The notes: a model not told the origin generated them from the letters alone. 64,000 bases of DNA from Woeseiaceae bacterium (GCA_028289545.1 JANQPG010000010.1:1-64000); one strand, 5' to 3'; shown: positions 1 to 8,516, numbered from the stretch's first letter. Made by a program: numbers and translations.

Positions 1-840
1 ACCGAGCTCTATACGGTGTTGCCGGACGGCACGTCGCTGGCCCGGATCAACCAGAACCTGGTGGCCAACGGCAACGTCGCCGCGTTCAGCTTCTCACCGG
101 ACGCGAGCGCGATCGTCTACGGCGCGCAGCAACTCTCCACGGACTACGATCTGTTCGCGGCCGATCCGGACGGTGCCGACAATCGACGCCTGACTCCCGG
201 AAGCAGTTTCCAACTCTTCACGGCACAGTCCATCCAGTGGTCGCCCGACAGCACCCGGATTGCCTACTCGCTGCGTCCCACCAGTGGCACCCTTCTCGAA
301 TCTTTCGTCAGCAACGTCGACGGCAGCGGTTCCACCAAGCTGCACCCCGATCTCTCGGGTAACCAGTTTGCCAACGGCGTTCGCTGGTCGCCCGACGGCA
401 CCCGGCTGGCGTTTGTCGGTGAACTCGACGCAACGGCCAACTGGGTGACCTACGTCGTGAACCCCGACGGCAGCGGCTTGACGGACATTAGCACTGTTGT
501 CGTGCCGGGCGATCGGACGTTTTTACCGGTTATCTGGTCGCCGGACAGCCAGAACGTCGCTTACTTCTCCCGAAGCACGACGGGCAACAACGAGATCGAG
601 CTGTACGTCAGCACGGCCGACGGCATGGCGGGTAATCGCATCAACGCGGATCTCGACACCGACGTGGACGTGCAAAGCGACGTCCGCTGGTCTGAGGACA
701 GCACCAGGCTTGTCTTCTACGAGCGTTTCGACGACTTCATGAGCAGCGATTTTCGCGACCTCTGGGCCGGCACGCCCGACGGCAACGCGCCGATCATGCT
801 GAACGGCAGCAACGACTTCTTCCCGCCTTACGCTTATTGA
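1..840 (+). CDS. TolB-like WD40/PD40 beta-propeller protein (5' end outside window)
   Basis: The frame is open to the first base of the window, so this is the C-terminal part (279 residues visible) of a longer protein. It consists of repeats of about 45-50 residues, each carrying a blade signature such as W-S-P-D-S/G-T-R followed by a hydrophobic strand and ending near D-G-S/A. At least five copies are visible (FSPDAS, WSPDSTR, WSPDGTR, WSPDSQ, WSEDSTR). This is the PD40 pattern of TolB-type propellers, which usually work in the periplasm as protein-interaction platforms. A strong terminator follows directly. The N-terminus, and therefore any signal peptide or extra domain, cannot be judged here. 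Confidence 0.8.
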   Translation, partial: TELYTVLPDGTSLARINQNLVANGNVAAFSFSPDASAIVYGAQQLSTDYDLFAADPDGADNRRLTPGSSFQLFTAQSIQWSPDSTRIAYSLRPTSGTLLESFVSNVDGSGSTKLHPDLSGNQFANGVRWSPDGTRLAFVGELDATANWVTYVVNPDGSGLTDISTVVVPGDRTFLPVIWSPDSQNVAYFSRSTTGNNEIELYVSTADGMAGNRINADLDTDVDVQSDVRWSEDSTRLVFYERFDDFMSSDFRDLWAGTPDGNAPIMLNGSNDFFPPYAY

Positions 841-867
841 AGTCGACAGGCTTGCGGTACGGACAGG

Positions 868-899
868 CGCCCGCCGGAAACGGCGGGCGTCTTTTTTTT
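868..899 (+). terminator. Rho-independent terminator of the propeller gene
   Basis: A perfect 9-bp stem (868-876 paired with 881-889, CGCCCGCCG/CGGCGGGCG) is closed by a GAAA tetraloop and followed by TC and eight T residues. It starts 28 nt after the TGA of the propeller gene. Its position also rules out the longest reading of the next frame, which would have to be translated through it. Confidence 0.93.
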
Positions 900-965
900 G
901 CGCGTCACAAACGCGCTTTCACATTCGTCAATGAAGTACCCGTCACCATTAACGAGTACATCGAA

Positions 966-1466
966 ATGACATCACCCATAAACACGCCCGAAAGCCCTCG
1001 TACCGAGGCCCGGTACGGCGCAAACGCATTATTCATTCCCGCTGGCGCGGATCCTACGGTCGACGCGGTCAGGACAACCATCATCAATCCGCGCCGCCTC
1101 TTCGATCCCGAGCCGTTTGGCTTCAGTCACGTGGTTGTCGCCACCGGCGGCACGCGAACCGCGTTCATTGCAGGTCAAGGTGGCGAAGACGAGACCGGGG
1201 CCCTGGCGCCCGGTTTTGGCGAGCAGGTCGAGCAGGCCTACCGGAATCTTCGAACAGCGCTTGAAGCCGTGGGTGCAAAACCCACGCAGGTCACCAAAAT
1301 CACGACCTACGTCGTCGACTATCGGCCGGCAATGCTCGACGTCATGACGCTTTACGCGAAGGACACGTTCGGCGAATCGCTGCCGGCCCAGACCCTGGTC
1401 CCGGTGCCCCGCCTGGCGCTCGACGGCATGCTGTTCGAAGTCGACGCCATTGCCGTTCTGGACTGA
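966..1466 (+). CDS. RidA/YjgF-family protein
   Basis: This 166-residue protein belongs to the Rid family, trimeric enzymes and binding proteins that hydrolyse reactive enamine/imine intermediates or act on related small molecules. Family marks are the central stretch around A-F-I-A-G-Q-G-G, the helix E-Q-A-Y-R-N-L-R-T-A-L-E with G-A-K-P-T-Q-V-T-K after it, and the C-terminal strand V-P-V-P-R-L-A-L-D-G-M-L-F-E-V-D-A-I-A with the conserved ligand-binding Arg. It has about 35 more N-terminal residues than the usual 125-130. The ATG at 966 was chosen because a longer frame from a TTG at 837 would run through the terminator. No strong ribosome-binding site is visible, so the start is uncertain. 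The substrate is unknown. Confidence 0.8.
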   Translation: MTSPINTPESPRTEARYGANALFIPAGADPTVDAVRTTIINPRRLFDPEPFGFSHVVVATGGTRTAFIAGQGGEDETGALAPGFGEQVEQAYRNLRTALEAVGAKPTQVTKITTYVVDYRPAMLDVMTLYAKDTFGESLPAQTLVPVPRLALDGMLFEVDAIAVLD

Positions 1467-1471
1467 TTCGA

Positions 1472-1498
1472 CGTCACAAAAGCGGCCGGCGAAACGTC
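1472..1498 (+). promoter_or_regulatory. Putative ECF41-type sigma promoter upstream of the CMD-sigma pair
   Basis: CGTCACA (1472-1478) is followed after exactly 16 nt by CGTC (1495-1498). This matches, with one mismatch, the promoter I recall as published for ECF41 sigma factors (TGTCACA-N16-CGTC). It lies 60 nt before the start of the carboxymuconolactone decarboxylase-like gene, which is translationally linked to an ECF41 sigma gene. ECF41 factors typically drive their own operon in this arrangement. The match is read directly; the regulatory role is inferred. Confidence 0.75.
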
Positions 1499-1558
1499 AT
1501 CTTTATAGAGAGGATAGTCCCCAGATGCCGGTCGAACACCAGTAAACAGAGGAATACA

Positions 1559-1990
1559 ATGAGTAACAGAGACGCTGTGGATTACAGAAAAGAGCTCCCG
1601 GACGTGATGCAGTCGCTGATGGGCGTACACGGAGCCATCAACACACACGGGCTCGATCGGGCCATCCATCACCTCGTGCAGCTGCGCGCATCGCAAATCA
1701 ATCGCTGCGGCTACTGCGTCGAAATGCACACCCGGGAGGCTCGCGCCGACGGCGAGACCAGCGAACGGCTGGATCGTCTGATCGTCTGGGAAGAACTGGA
1801 TGACTTCAACGAGCCGGAGCGCGCGGCGCTCGCCTGGACAGAGGCGCTGACCACGCTCGATCCCAGGTTCGATCGTGGAACGCTCCGGGCCCGCTTGCGG
1901 GAGCATTTCACCGAGGAGCAAATCGCCGCACTGACGGCTACCATTGCGATGATCAATCTCTGGAACCGCATCAACATCGCGAGCCATTGA
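1559..1990 (+). CDS. Carboxymuconolactone decarboxylase/AhpD-like protein (ECF41 partner)
   Basis: A 143-residue alpha-helical protein of the CMD/AhpD family. The redox-active Cys-x-x-Cys plus downstream His is present as C50-G-Y-C53-V-E-M-H57, so a peroxidase or thiol-reductase-like role is more likely than decarboxylation. A GAGG ribosome-binding site lies 8 nt before the ATG. The TGA is followed one base later by the ATG of an ECF41 sigma factor, so the two are co-translated. CMD proteins are the commonest genomic partners of ECF41 sigmas, with oxidoreductases and epimerases the others. Expression is probably driven by the sigma factor itself from the promoter at 1472. Confidence 0.88.
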   Translation: MSNRDAVDYRKELPDVMQSLMGVHGAINTHGLDRAIHHLVQLRASQINRCGYCVEMHTREARADGETSERLDRLIVWEELDDFNEPERAALAWTEALTTLDPRFDRGTLRARLREHFTEEQIAALTATIAMINLWNRINIASH

Positions 1991-1991
1991 C

Positions 1992-2879
1992 ATGCTCAGT
2001 CCCGAGGACACACAGGCTTTCGAGGATGCCCGCCCCGGCCTGCTGGCGCTGGCCTACCGCATTCTCGGTTCGGTGTCGGACGCCGAGGACGCCGTGCAGG
2101 ACACGTTCGTCAAATGGTCCGGGGCCGATCGCGAGGGTATCCGGAGCGCTCCGTCGTGGCTGACGACCGCCTGCACACGCCGCTGCCTGGACCTGCTGCG
2201 AGCTGCCCACCGCAGTCGCGTCAACTACGTGGGTGTTTGGCTGCCGGAGCCCGTGCAGACCGCGGCAGAAGAGGGTCCCGAGGAAGCGTCGGACCTGGCG
2301 TCATCGCTGTCGATGGCGTTCCTGCTGCTGCTCGAAAGGCTGACTCCGAAAGAGCGCGCGGCGTATCTGTTGCGCGACATTTTCGACCTGTCCTACGCGG
2401 AGATTGCGGAGGCCCTTGGCCTTCAGGAAAGTGCCTGCCGCAAGCTGGTTTCGCGTGCGAAGGCCAACGTCGACCGCGCGGGTGTACGCAACGTCACGCC
2501 GCTACAGCGTCAGAATCAGCTACTCGCCGAGTTCGAAAACGCGGTTGTCAGTGGTTCGACCGAGCGCCTGGTATCGCTGCTCTCGAGCGAGGTTCGGCTT
2601 AGCGCCGACGGCGGCGGTAAAGTGCCCGCCGTGCGCGATGTTTTGCAGGGCGTCGATGCCGTCTCCCGTTTCCTGTCGAAACGGCTGCACAAATACTGGC
2701 TGGACTTCGAATGGTCGACTGCCGACATCAACGGCACTCGCGGAATGCTGCTGACGGAGGAAGGCGCCGTGGTCGCCACCGTGTCTTTTGCTTATGACGC
2801 GGAAGGCGCCGTTACGGACATCTACATAGTGCGCAATCCGGACAAGCTCGCCGACCTGGGTACCGTGGCTATCCACTAG
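1992..2879 (+). CDS. ECF41-family RNA polymerase sigma factor with SnoaL-like C-terminal extension
   Basis: A 295-residue sigma factor: sigma2 at about residues 10-75, sigma4 at about 105-165 with the helix-turn-helix L-S-Y-A-E-I-A-E-A-L-G-L, then a SnoaL/NTF2-like extension (about 175-290). Three diagnostic ECF41 motifs are all present: W-L-P-E-P (83-87) in the linker, D-G-G-G-K (206-210), and N-P-D-K-L (282-286) near the end. In this group there is no separate anti-sigma gene; the fused C-terminal domain controls activity. That agrees with the absence of an anti-sigma gene here. The gene starts 1 nt after the CMD gene and probably autoregulates through the promoter at 1472-1498. The activating signal is unknown. 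Confidence 0.95.
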   Translation: MLSPEDTQAFEDARPGLLALAYRILGSVSDAEDAVQDTFVKWSGADREGIRSAPSWLTTACTRRCLDLLRAAHRSRVNYVGVWLPEPVQTAAEEGPEEASDLASSLSMAFLLLLERLTPKERAAYLLRDIFDLSYAEIAEALGLQESACRKLVSRAKANVDRAGVRNVTPLQRQNQLLAEFENAVVSGSTERLVSLLSSEVRLSADGGGKVPAVRDVLQGVDAVSRFLSKRLHKYWLDFEWSTADINGTRGMLLTEEGAVVATVSFAYDAEGAVTDIYIVRNPDKLADLGTVAIH

Positions 2880-2889
2880 CGGCGCCCCG

Positions 2890-3636
2890 TTATCCCTGCC
2901 CGGACCAGCTCCTGAACTCCGACGGTGTTTGCCCCGTTGTGCGACGAAACTGCCGGGTGAATGCGCTGTGATCGCGGTAGCCGGCGTCCAGCGCAATTTC
3001 GGTAACGGACAACGCGGTCTCGATCAGCTGCCGGCTCGCGCGGTCGATGCGAGTCTTCAGCAGCCACTGTCCTGTGGATAGGCCAAACAGGCGTTTCATC
3101 CGGCGATCGAGTTGATATACGGACATCGACGCGATGGCTGCGAGCTCGGCGACCGCGGGCGGCGACGAAAGCCGGGACTCGGCATAAGCAATGGCTTCCG
3201 CAATCTGTTCGAACTCGCTGCTGGCAACGTCGGGCAGCTTGAGGTCTCGTGAGACACCGACCAGCCCCGCAACCTTGCCGTTCTTGCCGATGAGCGGCAG
3301 TTTGCTGGTCAGGCACCAGCCGAGTTCGCGCGGCTGATAAACGTGCAGTTCGAGTTTGTCCACGAGCTGCCGGCCGGAGCGGATGACGCTACGGTCCTGC
3401 GCTTCGTAGTCCTGCCCGAGCTGCCTGCCGAACACGGCCGAAGGTGTCCGGCCCAGCAGCTGTGACTTGTTGTGCTTGCGGCAGCGGTTCACGAGAGTCT
3501 GGTTGACGCAGACGTAGCGGCCGTCGGCGTCTTTGATAAAAAAAACGGTATCCGGCATCTGATCGAAGAGTGCTTCCGCCGTAAACGGTTCGGCGAGATC
3601 TTCGAGCAAGGTGACGAGGGGAGATCGGCTACGCAT
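2890..3636 (-). CDS. AraC-family transcriptional regulator with N-terminal PAS domain
   Basis: A 248-residue protein with a PAS sensor domain at about residues 20-130 (D-T-V-F-F-I-K-D-A-D-G-R-Y near its start, G-L-V-G-V-S-R-D at its end) and a C-terminal AraC double helix-turn-helix at about 150-245 (I-A-S-M-S-V-Y-Q-L-D-R-R and the closing G-Y-R-D-H-S-A-F-T-R-Q-F-R-R-T-T-G-Q-T-P-S-E-F-R). It is transcribed away from the hydroxyproline operon across a 123-bp gap and converges with the sigma gene 10 bp away. The divergent arrangement makes it the best candidate to control hydroxyproline catabolism. The PAS domain could sense a pathway compound, but no ligand can be named. Confidence 0.9.
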   Translation of the reverse strand: MRSRSPLVTLLEDLAEPFTAEALFDQMPDTVFFIKDADGRYVCVNQTLVNRCRKHNKSQLLGRTPSAVFGRQLGQDYEAQDRSVIRSGRQLVDKLELHVYQPRELGWCLTSKLPLIGKNGKVAGLVGVSRDLKLPDVASSEFEQIAEAIAYAESRLSSPPAVAELAAIASMSVYQLDRRMKRLFGLSTGQWLLKTRIDRASRQLIETALSVTEIALDAGYRDHSAFTRQFRRTTGQTPSEFRSWSGQG

Positions 3637-3759
3637 AAAGGGCTATGCAAAAAATCAAGTCGAAGATGGCGACCCTGCCAAGCCAAAACATCGTTAAATT
3701 AATAAGATGCGAGCCTGAAAGCCAGCCATATTCAACGAAAACCCGAATGAGACGTTGAT
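3637..3759. promoter_or_regulatory. Divergent promoter region, AraC regulator / hydroxyproline operon
   Basis: These 123 bp separate two divergent start codons and must hold both promoters. An AT-rich patch around 3693-3706 (TTAAATTAATAAGA) stands out from the GC-rich surroundings and is the likeliest -10/melting region. I could not identify a convincing -35 box or a repeated AraC-type operator. Confidence 0.45.
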
Positions 3760-4707
3760 ATGCCAATCGACAAGTCCGTGTTTACCGGTTGTATCCCGGC
3801 GCTAATGACCCCCTGCGACGCAGAGGGTGAGCCCAATTTCGACGCCCTGACAACCAAAGCCAAAGAGCTGTGCGAGGCCGGTATGCGCGCGGTCGTGTAT
3901 TGCGGCTCGATGGGTGACTGGCCGTTGCTCGACGATCGCCAGCGTATGCTGGGGGTTGAGCGCCTGATTGCCGCCGGCGTTCCCACGGTTGTCGGTACGG
4001 GTGCGCAGAACCCGGCGCGCGCGGCCGCCCTGGCGAGGCACGCCAGCAAAACCGGCGCCGACGGCCTTATGGTGATACCGCGGGTGTTGTCGCGCGGCAC
4101 ATCAGCGGCCGCCCAGCGAGCACACTTCGCCGGTATCCTCGAGGCCGCCCCTGATGTGCCGGCCGTGATCTACAACAGCCCCTACTACGGTTTCGAAACT
4201 CGCGCGGAGCTGTTTTTTGATCTGCGTCGCGAGCACCCGAACCTGGTCGGATTCAAGGAGTTTGGCGGCGCGAGTTCGCTGAGTTATGCGGCCGAGCACA
4301 TCACCAGCGGTGACCCGGATCTCAGCCTGATGGTTGGGGTCGATACCCAGGTTGTGCACGGCTTTGTCAACTGCGGCGCGCGCGGCGCAATTACCGGCGC
4401 GGGTAATGCACTCCCAAACGAGGTGTTGCGACTCGTCGAGCTTTGCGAGCGGGCTGCTGACGGTGATGCGGAATCGCTCCGCCTCGCCCGGGAACTCGAC
4501 CAGTCGCTCGCGGTTCTCTCGAAGTTCGACGAAGGTCCCGACCTCGTGCTGTACTACAAACACCTGATGGTCCTCGAGGGGAACAGCGAGTATCGCTATC
4601 ACCTGAATGCGTCCGACGGATTGAGTCCGACTCAACAGGCGTTCATCGAGGCCGAGTGGCGCCGCTTCCGCAACTGGTGGGCGACCTGGTCGGGGAAGGA
4701 TGAGTAA
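3760..4707 (+). CDS. Delta1-pyrroline-4-hydroxy-2-carboxylate deaminase (DHDPS/NAL superfamily)
   Basis: A 315-residue TIM-barrel protein of the dihydrodipicolinate synthase/N-acetylneuraminate lyase superfamily. The Schiff-base Lys is in L-V-G-F-K-E-F-G-G and the catalytic Tyr in V-I-Y-N-S-P-Y-Y-G; the usual G-S-T-G-E loop reads G-S-M-G-D-W. Within this superfamily the genetic context decides the function. An epimerase, a D-amino-acid oxidase and a semialdehyde dehydrogenase follow without gaps, which is the trans-4-hydroxy-L-proline pathway, where this member deaminates and dehydrates the pyrroline to 2-oxoglutarate semialdehyde. The epimerase start overlaps its end by 8 nt. A bona fide DapA role is unlikely in this setting. 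Confidence 0.85.
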   Translation: MPIDKSVFTGCIPALMTPCDAEGEPNFDALTTKAKELCEAGMRAVVYCGSMGDWPLLDDRQRMLGVERLIAAGVPTVVGTGAQNPARAAALARHASKTGADGLMVIPRVLSRGTSAAAQRAHFAGILEAAPDVPAVIYNSPYYGFETRAELFFDLRREHPNLVGFKEFGGASSLSYAAEHITSGDPDLSLMVGVDTQVVHGFVNCGARGAITGAGNALPNEVLRLVELCERAADGDAESLRLARELDQSLAVLSKFDEGPDLVLYYKHLMVLEGNSEYRYHLNASDGLSPTQQAFIEAEWRRFRNWWATWSGKDE

Positions 4708-5650
4708 GGCGTTGAACGCGATACGTGTTATCGATTCCCACACGGAAGGCGAACCGACGCGCGTTGTGCTCGATGGTGGGCCGGACCTGGGCTCGGGCTC
4801 GCTGCGTGCTCGTCTCGACCGAATGGCTGCGGCTCATGACGACTTCCGGCAGAGCGTTATCCTGGAGCCGCGCGGTTCCGATGCCATGGTGGGTGCGCTG
4901 CTGTGCACGCCTTCGTATGATGACTGCGCAACCGGCGTCATTTTCTTCAACAACACCGGTTATCTCGGCATGTGCGGCCACGGCGCAATCGGCGTTGCCG
5001 TTACCTTGGCGTACCTCGGCCGGGTAAAACCGGGCGATATTCGAATCGAGACGCCCGTAGGCGTCATCGGCGTGAGCCTCACGGCGGCAAACGAAGCCAC
5101 GGTCGAAAACGTGTCGAGCTACTGTTACCGGCGCGACGTTGTACTCGACGTGCCCGGTCTCGGTGAAGTGCGCGGAGACATTGCCTGGGGCGGCAACTGG
5201 TTCTTCCTGGTCGACGAGGCCCCCTGTGAGCTGATCCTCGAGAACGAACCCGCGCTGACCCGAGCGGCGCTGCGCATAAAGCGCGCACTGCAGGCCGAGG
5301 GCATCACCGGCATGGGCGGCGCCGAGATCGATCACATCGAGTTCTTTGGCCCTCCCGCGTCGGGCGATGCGCACAGCCGAAATTTTGTGCTTTGCCCCGG
5401 CAATGCGTACGACCGATCCCCGTGCGGAACCGGCACGAGCGCCAAGCTTGCGTGCCTGGCCGAACGCGGCGAGCTGGCGCCGGGGGAGCGCTGGGTTCAG
5501 GAAAGCGTCATCGGCAGCCGCTTTGTGGCGAGCTATCAGAGGAGCGAAGACGGCGAGATTGTTCCCAGCATATCGGGGAGAGCCTATATTTGCGGCGAGA
5601 GTCTGCTGGTCCGCCAGGCCGGCGACCCGTTCGCCAGCGGCATCGCGTGA
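4700..5650 (+). CDS. 4-hydroxyproline 2-epimerase (proline racemase family)
   Basis: A 316-residue member of the proline racemase family, cofactor-independent two-base epimerases. Both catalytic cysteines are present: C92 in M-C-G-H-G-A-I-G and C242 in D-R-S-P-C-G-T-G-T-S-A-K. The first would be Thr in the related hydroxyproline dehydratases, so epimerase or racemase activity is expected. In this operon it converts trans-4-hydroxy-L-proline to cis-4-hydroxy-D-proline. The ATG at 4700 overlaps the upstream gene, and the stop overlaps the GTG start of the oxidase (GTGA), so translation is coupled at both ends. Proline racemase is the alternative by sequence alone; the neighbours argue against it. 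Confidence 0.9.
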   Translation: MSKALNAIRVIDSHTEGEPTRVVLDGGPDLGSGSLRARLDRMAAAHDDFRQSVILEPRGSDAMVGALLCTPSYDDCATGVIFFNNTGYLGMCGHGAIGVAVTLAYLGRVKPGDIRIETPVGVIGVSLTAANEATVENVSSYCYRRDVVLDVPGLGEVRGDIAWGGNWFFLVDEAPCELILENEPALTRAALRIKRALQAEGITGMGGAEIDHIEFFGPPASGDAHSRNFVLCPGNAYDRSPCGTGTSAKLACLAERGELAPGERWVQESVIGSRFVASYQRSEDGEIVPSISGRAYICGESLLVRQAGDPFASGIA

Positions 5651-6918
5651 ACGGGGGCGCAGGGACAGGCACGGTTGTCGTAACCGGCGGCGGAATCATT
5701 GGTCTTGCCTGTGCGCACTACCTGGCTCGCGCCGGCTTCCGGGTCACCGTCATCGATCGCGCGGGCATCGGACAGGCGTGTTCCTACGCCAACTGCGGTT
5801 ACGTTTGTCCCAGCCACGTGTTGCCGCTGAACGCGCCCGGAGCCCTGCTCGCCGGCGTTCAGTCCCTGTTTCGTCCCAGGTCAGCGTTCAGGATAAAACC
5901 CCAGCTTCGGTTCGACATCTATCGCTGGCTGTTCGAGTTTGCGCGGCGCTGCACCCACGACAGGATGATTGCGGCCGGTCACTGCCTGCAACCCTTGCTC
6001 GAATCGTCGATGAACGAGTACCGGCGGTTGTTCGATTCGACTGCGCTCGAGGGCGAGTGGAAAGAGCAGGGTCTGCTGTACGTGTTCGAGACCGATGAAG
6101 GTTTCGCGAGTTTCTCGCAAACCGATGAGTTACTCACGGAAACGTACGGGCTTGCTGCGCGCCGCATCGAGGGTAATGAGCTTACGGGCTTCGATGTGGC
6201 CTTGAAGGATGGTCTCGCAGGTGCGTACTTCTATGACGACGATGCCTCTTTGCGTCCCGACAGGCTGATTCGCGAGTGGCGGTCCGAATTGACGCAATCG
6301 GGGGTCGAGTTTGTCGAGCACTGCGCGCTCGAGCGCGTGCACCGATCGAACGGCCGGATCAGTACGCTCGAGACCTCGAACGGCGAGCTGGCCGCTGACC
6401 ACTACGTGTTTGCCGCGGGCGCCTGGTCGAGTGAGCTCGCGACGGAGCTCGGCTGCAGTCTGCCGATCGAGCCCGGCAAAGGGTATTCGCTGACGATGTC
6501 GAGGCCGGATCCCTGCCCGCAATACCCCATGCTGTTCCCCGAGCATCGTATTGGAGTAACGCCTTTCGACGAAGGTTATCGGATTGGCTCGATGATGGAG
6601 TTTGTCGGTTTCGACTCGAGCATCCCGGAGCACAGGATTCAGCAGCTGCGCGAATCCACGCGGCCCTATTTGATAGCGCCTGCGGACAACGAGGCTGTTG
6701 CCGGGGCCGAGGAAACCTGGTACGGCTGGCGGCCGATGACCTGGGACAGCCTGCCGATCATTGGACGGGTTCCGGGCCTCGACAACGGCTTGCTTGCCAC
6801 AGGTCACAACATGCTCGGTTTGACGCTTGCGCCCGCAACCGGCCGGCTGATTGCGGAGATCGCCTGCGAGCAGCCGACGCACGTCGATATCGACGCGTTT
6901 TCGCCCGCCAGATTCTGA
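5647..6918 (+). CDS. FAD-dependent cis-4-hydroxy-D-proline oxidase/dehydrogenase (DadA-like)
   Basis: A 423-residue DAO-family flavoprotein. The Rossmann FAD motif lies at about residues 10-38 (V-V-T-G-G-G-I-I-G-L-A then V-T-V-I-D-R). The C-terminal D-A-D fingerprint W-Y-G-W-R-P-M-T-W-D-S-L-P-I-I-G and the G-H-N-M-L-G-L-T-L-A-P-A-T-G flavin loop are typical of D-amino-acid dehydrogenases. The GTG at 5647 was chosen because it overlaps the epimerase stop; the frame stays open further upstream, but that part lies inside the epimerase gene. In the pathway it oxidises cis-4-hydroxy-D-proline to the pyrroline carboxylate. Electron acceptor (O2 or quinone) cannot be told. Confidence 0.88.
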   Translation: MNGGAGTGTVVVTGGGIIGLACAHYLARAGFRVTVIDRAGIGQACSYANCGYVCPSHVLPLNAPGALLAGVQSLFRPRSAFRIKPQLRFDIYRWLFEFARRCTHDRMIAAGHCLQPLLESSMNEYRRLFDSTALEGEWKEQGLLYVFETDEGFASFSQTDELLTETYGLAARRIEGNELTGFDVALKDGLAGAYFYDDDASLRPDRLIREWRSELTQSGVEFVEHCALERVHRSNGRISTLETSNGELAADHYVFAAGAWSSELATELGCSLPIEPGKGYSLTMSRPDPCPQYPMLFPEHRIGVTPFDEGYRIGSMMEFVGFDSSIPEHRIQQLRESTRPYLIAPADNEAVAGAEETWYGWRPMTWDSLPIIGRVPGLDNGLLATGHNMLGLTLAPATGRLIAEIACEQPTHVDIDAFSPARF

Positions 6919-6921
6919 CGT

Positions 6922-8445
6922 ATGCGCGAGGTTAACCGATTGAAAGGAAAACACCTGATAGCGGGGCAATGGTTATCCGGTGACAGCCGTTTCTCATCGA
7001 GCCCGGCGACCGGCGAACCGCACGAGTTCTGGAACGGCACGATCGGTATCGTGAACAAGGCAGCCGAAGCGGCACATGTTGCGTTTACCGACTTCGGTTC
7101 ACGCTCGCGACGGGATCGCGCGCGGTTCCTCGATGAGGTGGCCGCGGAGCTCGAACGCCGTGCCGAGGACATCGTGGCCATTGCGGCGAGCGAAAGTGGG
7201 CTACCGAATGCAAGGCTCGAGGGTGAGCTCGGCCGCACGGCCGGTCAGCTACGCCTGTTTTCCCAACACGTACTGGACGGGAATTATCTCGAGCCGTGTG
7301 TAGTGGAAGCGCAGCCGGATCGCCAACCGATACCGCGTCCCGATCTTCGCCTGATGATGCGTCCGATCGGCCCCGTTGCCGTGTTTGGCGCGTCAAACTT
7401 CCCGCTGGCGTTTTCAGCGGCCGGAGGCGACACAGCGTCTGCGCTGGCGGCGGGCTGTCCCGTGGTCGTCAAAGGGCATCCGGCGCACCCGGGCACCAGC
7501 GAACGGGTTGCCGACGCCGTGCTGTCTGCCGCCCGCACAACTGGCATGCCCGACGCTGTGTTCTCGCTCATACAGGACGCCGGGCACGACGTGGCCCGGT
7601 CGCTTGTGCAACACCCGCGCATCAAGGCCGTCGGTTTCACGGGTTCGCTGGCCGCCGGCCGCAGTCTGTTCGACTTATGTGCCGGCCGCCCTGAGCCCAT
7701 ACCGTTTTTCGGCGAGCTCGGATCGATCAATCCGGGCTTTGTGCTGCCGAACGCGCTCGCACGCCGGGGTGCCGATATTGCGTCGGGCTGGGTGGGCTCG
7801 CTGACCCTGGGCGCCGGCCAGTTTTGCACCAGGCCGGGTGTTCTGTTTTTGCCGGACGTCGAGGGGGCGGATGCGTTTGTCGATGCGGCCGTAGCCGCCC
7901 TGCAGGAGGTTCCGGAGCAGACGATGCTGACCGACGGCATTGCAGCGAGTTACCGCCGCGGCGCTGAGAAGCTGGATTCGATGGCCGGGGTCTCGACGCG
8001 GTTTCTGGCGGCATGGGACGGCCGCAGCGCCCTGCCGTCGTTGTTCGAGACCCAATCGGCAACGTGGCGTGAGCACAAATCCCTCGCGGAGGAGGTGTTC
8101 GGCCCGCTCGGGCTGGTCGTGCGCGTGTCGTCGATTGACGAGATTGCGGGACTCGCCGAAGCTCTCGACGGCCAGCTCACGGCAACGATGCACCTCGACG
8201 AGGGTGACGGGGAACTCGCGGCGGAGCTGCTGCCGATCCTCGAACAAAAGGCCGGACGTCTGCTTGCGAACAGTTTTCCGACAGGTGTCGAAGTCTCGCC
8301 GGCCATGATGCACGGCGGACCGTATCCCGCCAGCACCAATGTCGCCGCAACCTCCGTCGGTACGCTGGCCATGCGGCGTTTCCTCAAGCCGGTGTGTTAC
8401 CAGAACATGCCGCCGCACCTTTTGCCGCGTGAACTACGGGTGTAG
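6922..8445 (+). CDS. 2-oxoglutarate (alpha-ketoglutarate) semialdehyde dehydrogenase
   Basis: A 507-residue aldehyde dehydrogenase. The block V-F-G-A-S-N-F-P-L-A-F-S-A-A-G-G-D and the G-H-P-A-H-P-G-T-S-E motif (where classic ALDHs have K-P-S-E) are typical of the ketoglutarate semialdehyde dehydrogenase group. The general base E265 sits in F-F-G-E-L-G-S-I-N-P and the nucleophile C302 in G-A-G-Q-F-C-T-R-P-G. It starts 3 nt after the oxidase stop and completes the pathway by making 2-oxoglutarate. It is the last gene of the operon; the inverted repeat beyond it carries its T-tract for the opposite strand, so no clear terminator for this operon is seen. Confidence 0.9.
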   Translation: MREVNRLKGKHLIAGQWLSGDSRFSSSPATGEPHEFWNGTIGIVNKAAEAAHVAFTDFGSRSRRDRARFLDEVAAELERRAEDIVAIAASESGLPNARLEGELGRTAGQLRLFSQHVLDGNYLEPCVVEAQPDRQPIPRPDLRLMMRPIGPVAVFGASNFPLAFSAAGGDTASALAAGCPVVVKGHPAHPGTSERVADAVLSAARTTGMPDAVFSLIQDAGHDVARSLVQHPRIKAVGFTGSLAAGRSLFDLCAGRPEPIPFFGELGSINPGFVLPNALARRGADIASGWVGSLTLGAGQFCTRPGVLFLPDVEGADAFVDAAVAALQEVPEQTMLTDGIAASYRRGAEKLDSMAGVSTRFLAAWDGRSALPSLFETQSATWREHKSLAEEVFGPLGLVVRVSSIDEIAGLAEALDGQLTATMHLDEGDGELAAELLPILEQKAGRLLANSFPTGVEVSPAMMHGGPYPASTNVAATSVGTLAMRRFLKPVCYQNMPPHLLPRELRV

Positions 8446-8516
8446 AGCCCGGCGTACGGCATCGTTTCGTCTCACGTTCCGGCGCGGCCCAATAGTTCAG
8501 CTTCGGGTGACGCTCA

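Noticed and set aside
837..965. N-terminal extension of the RidA frame from a TTG at 837
   Set aside because: It would be translated through the perfect terminator at 868-899 and has no family similarity.
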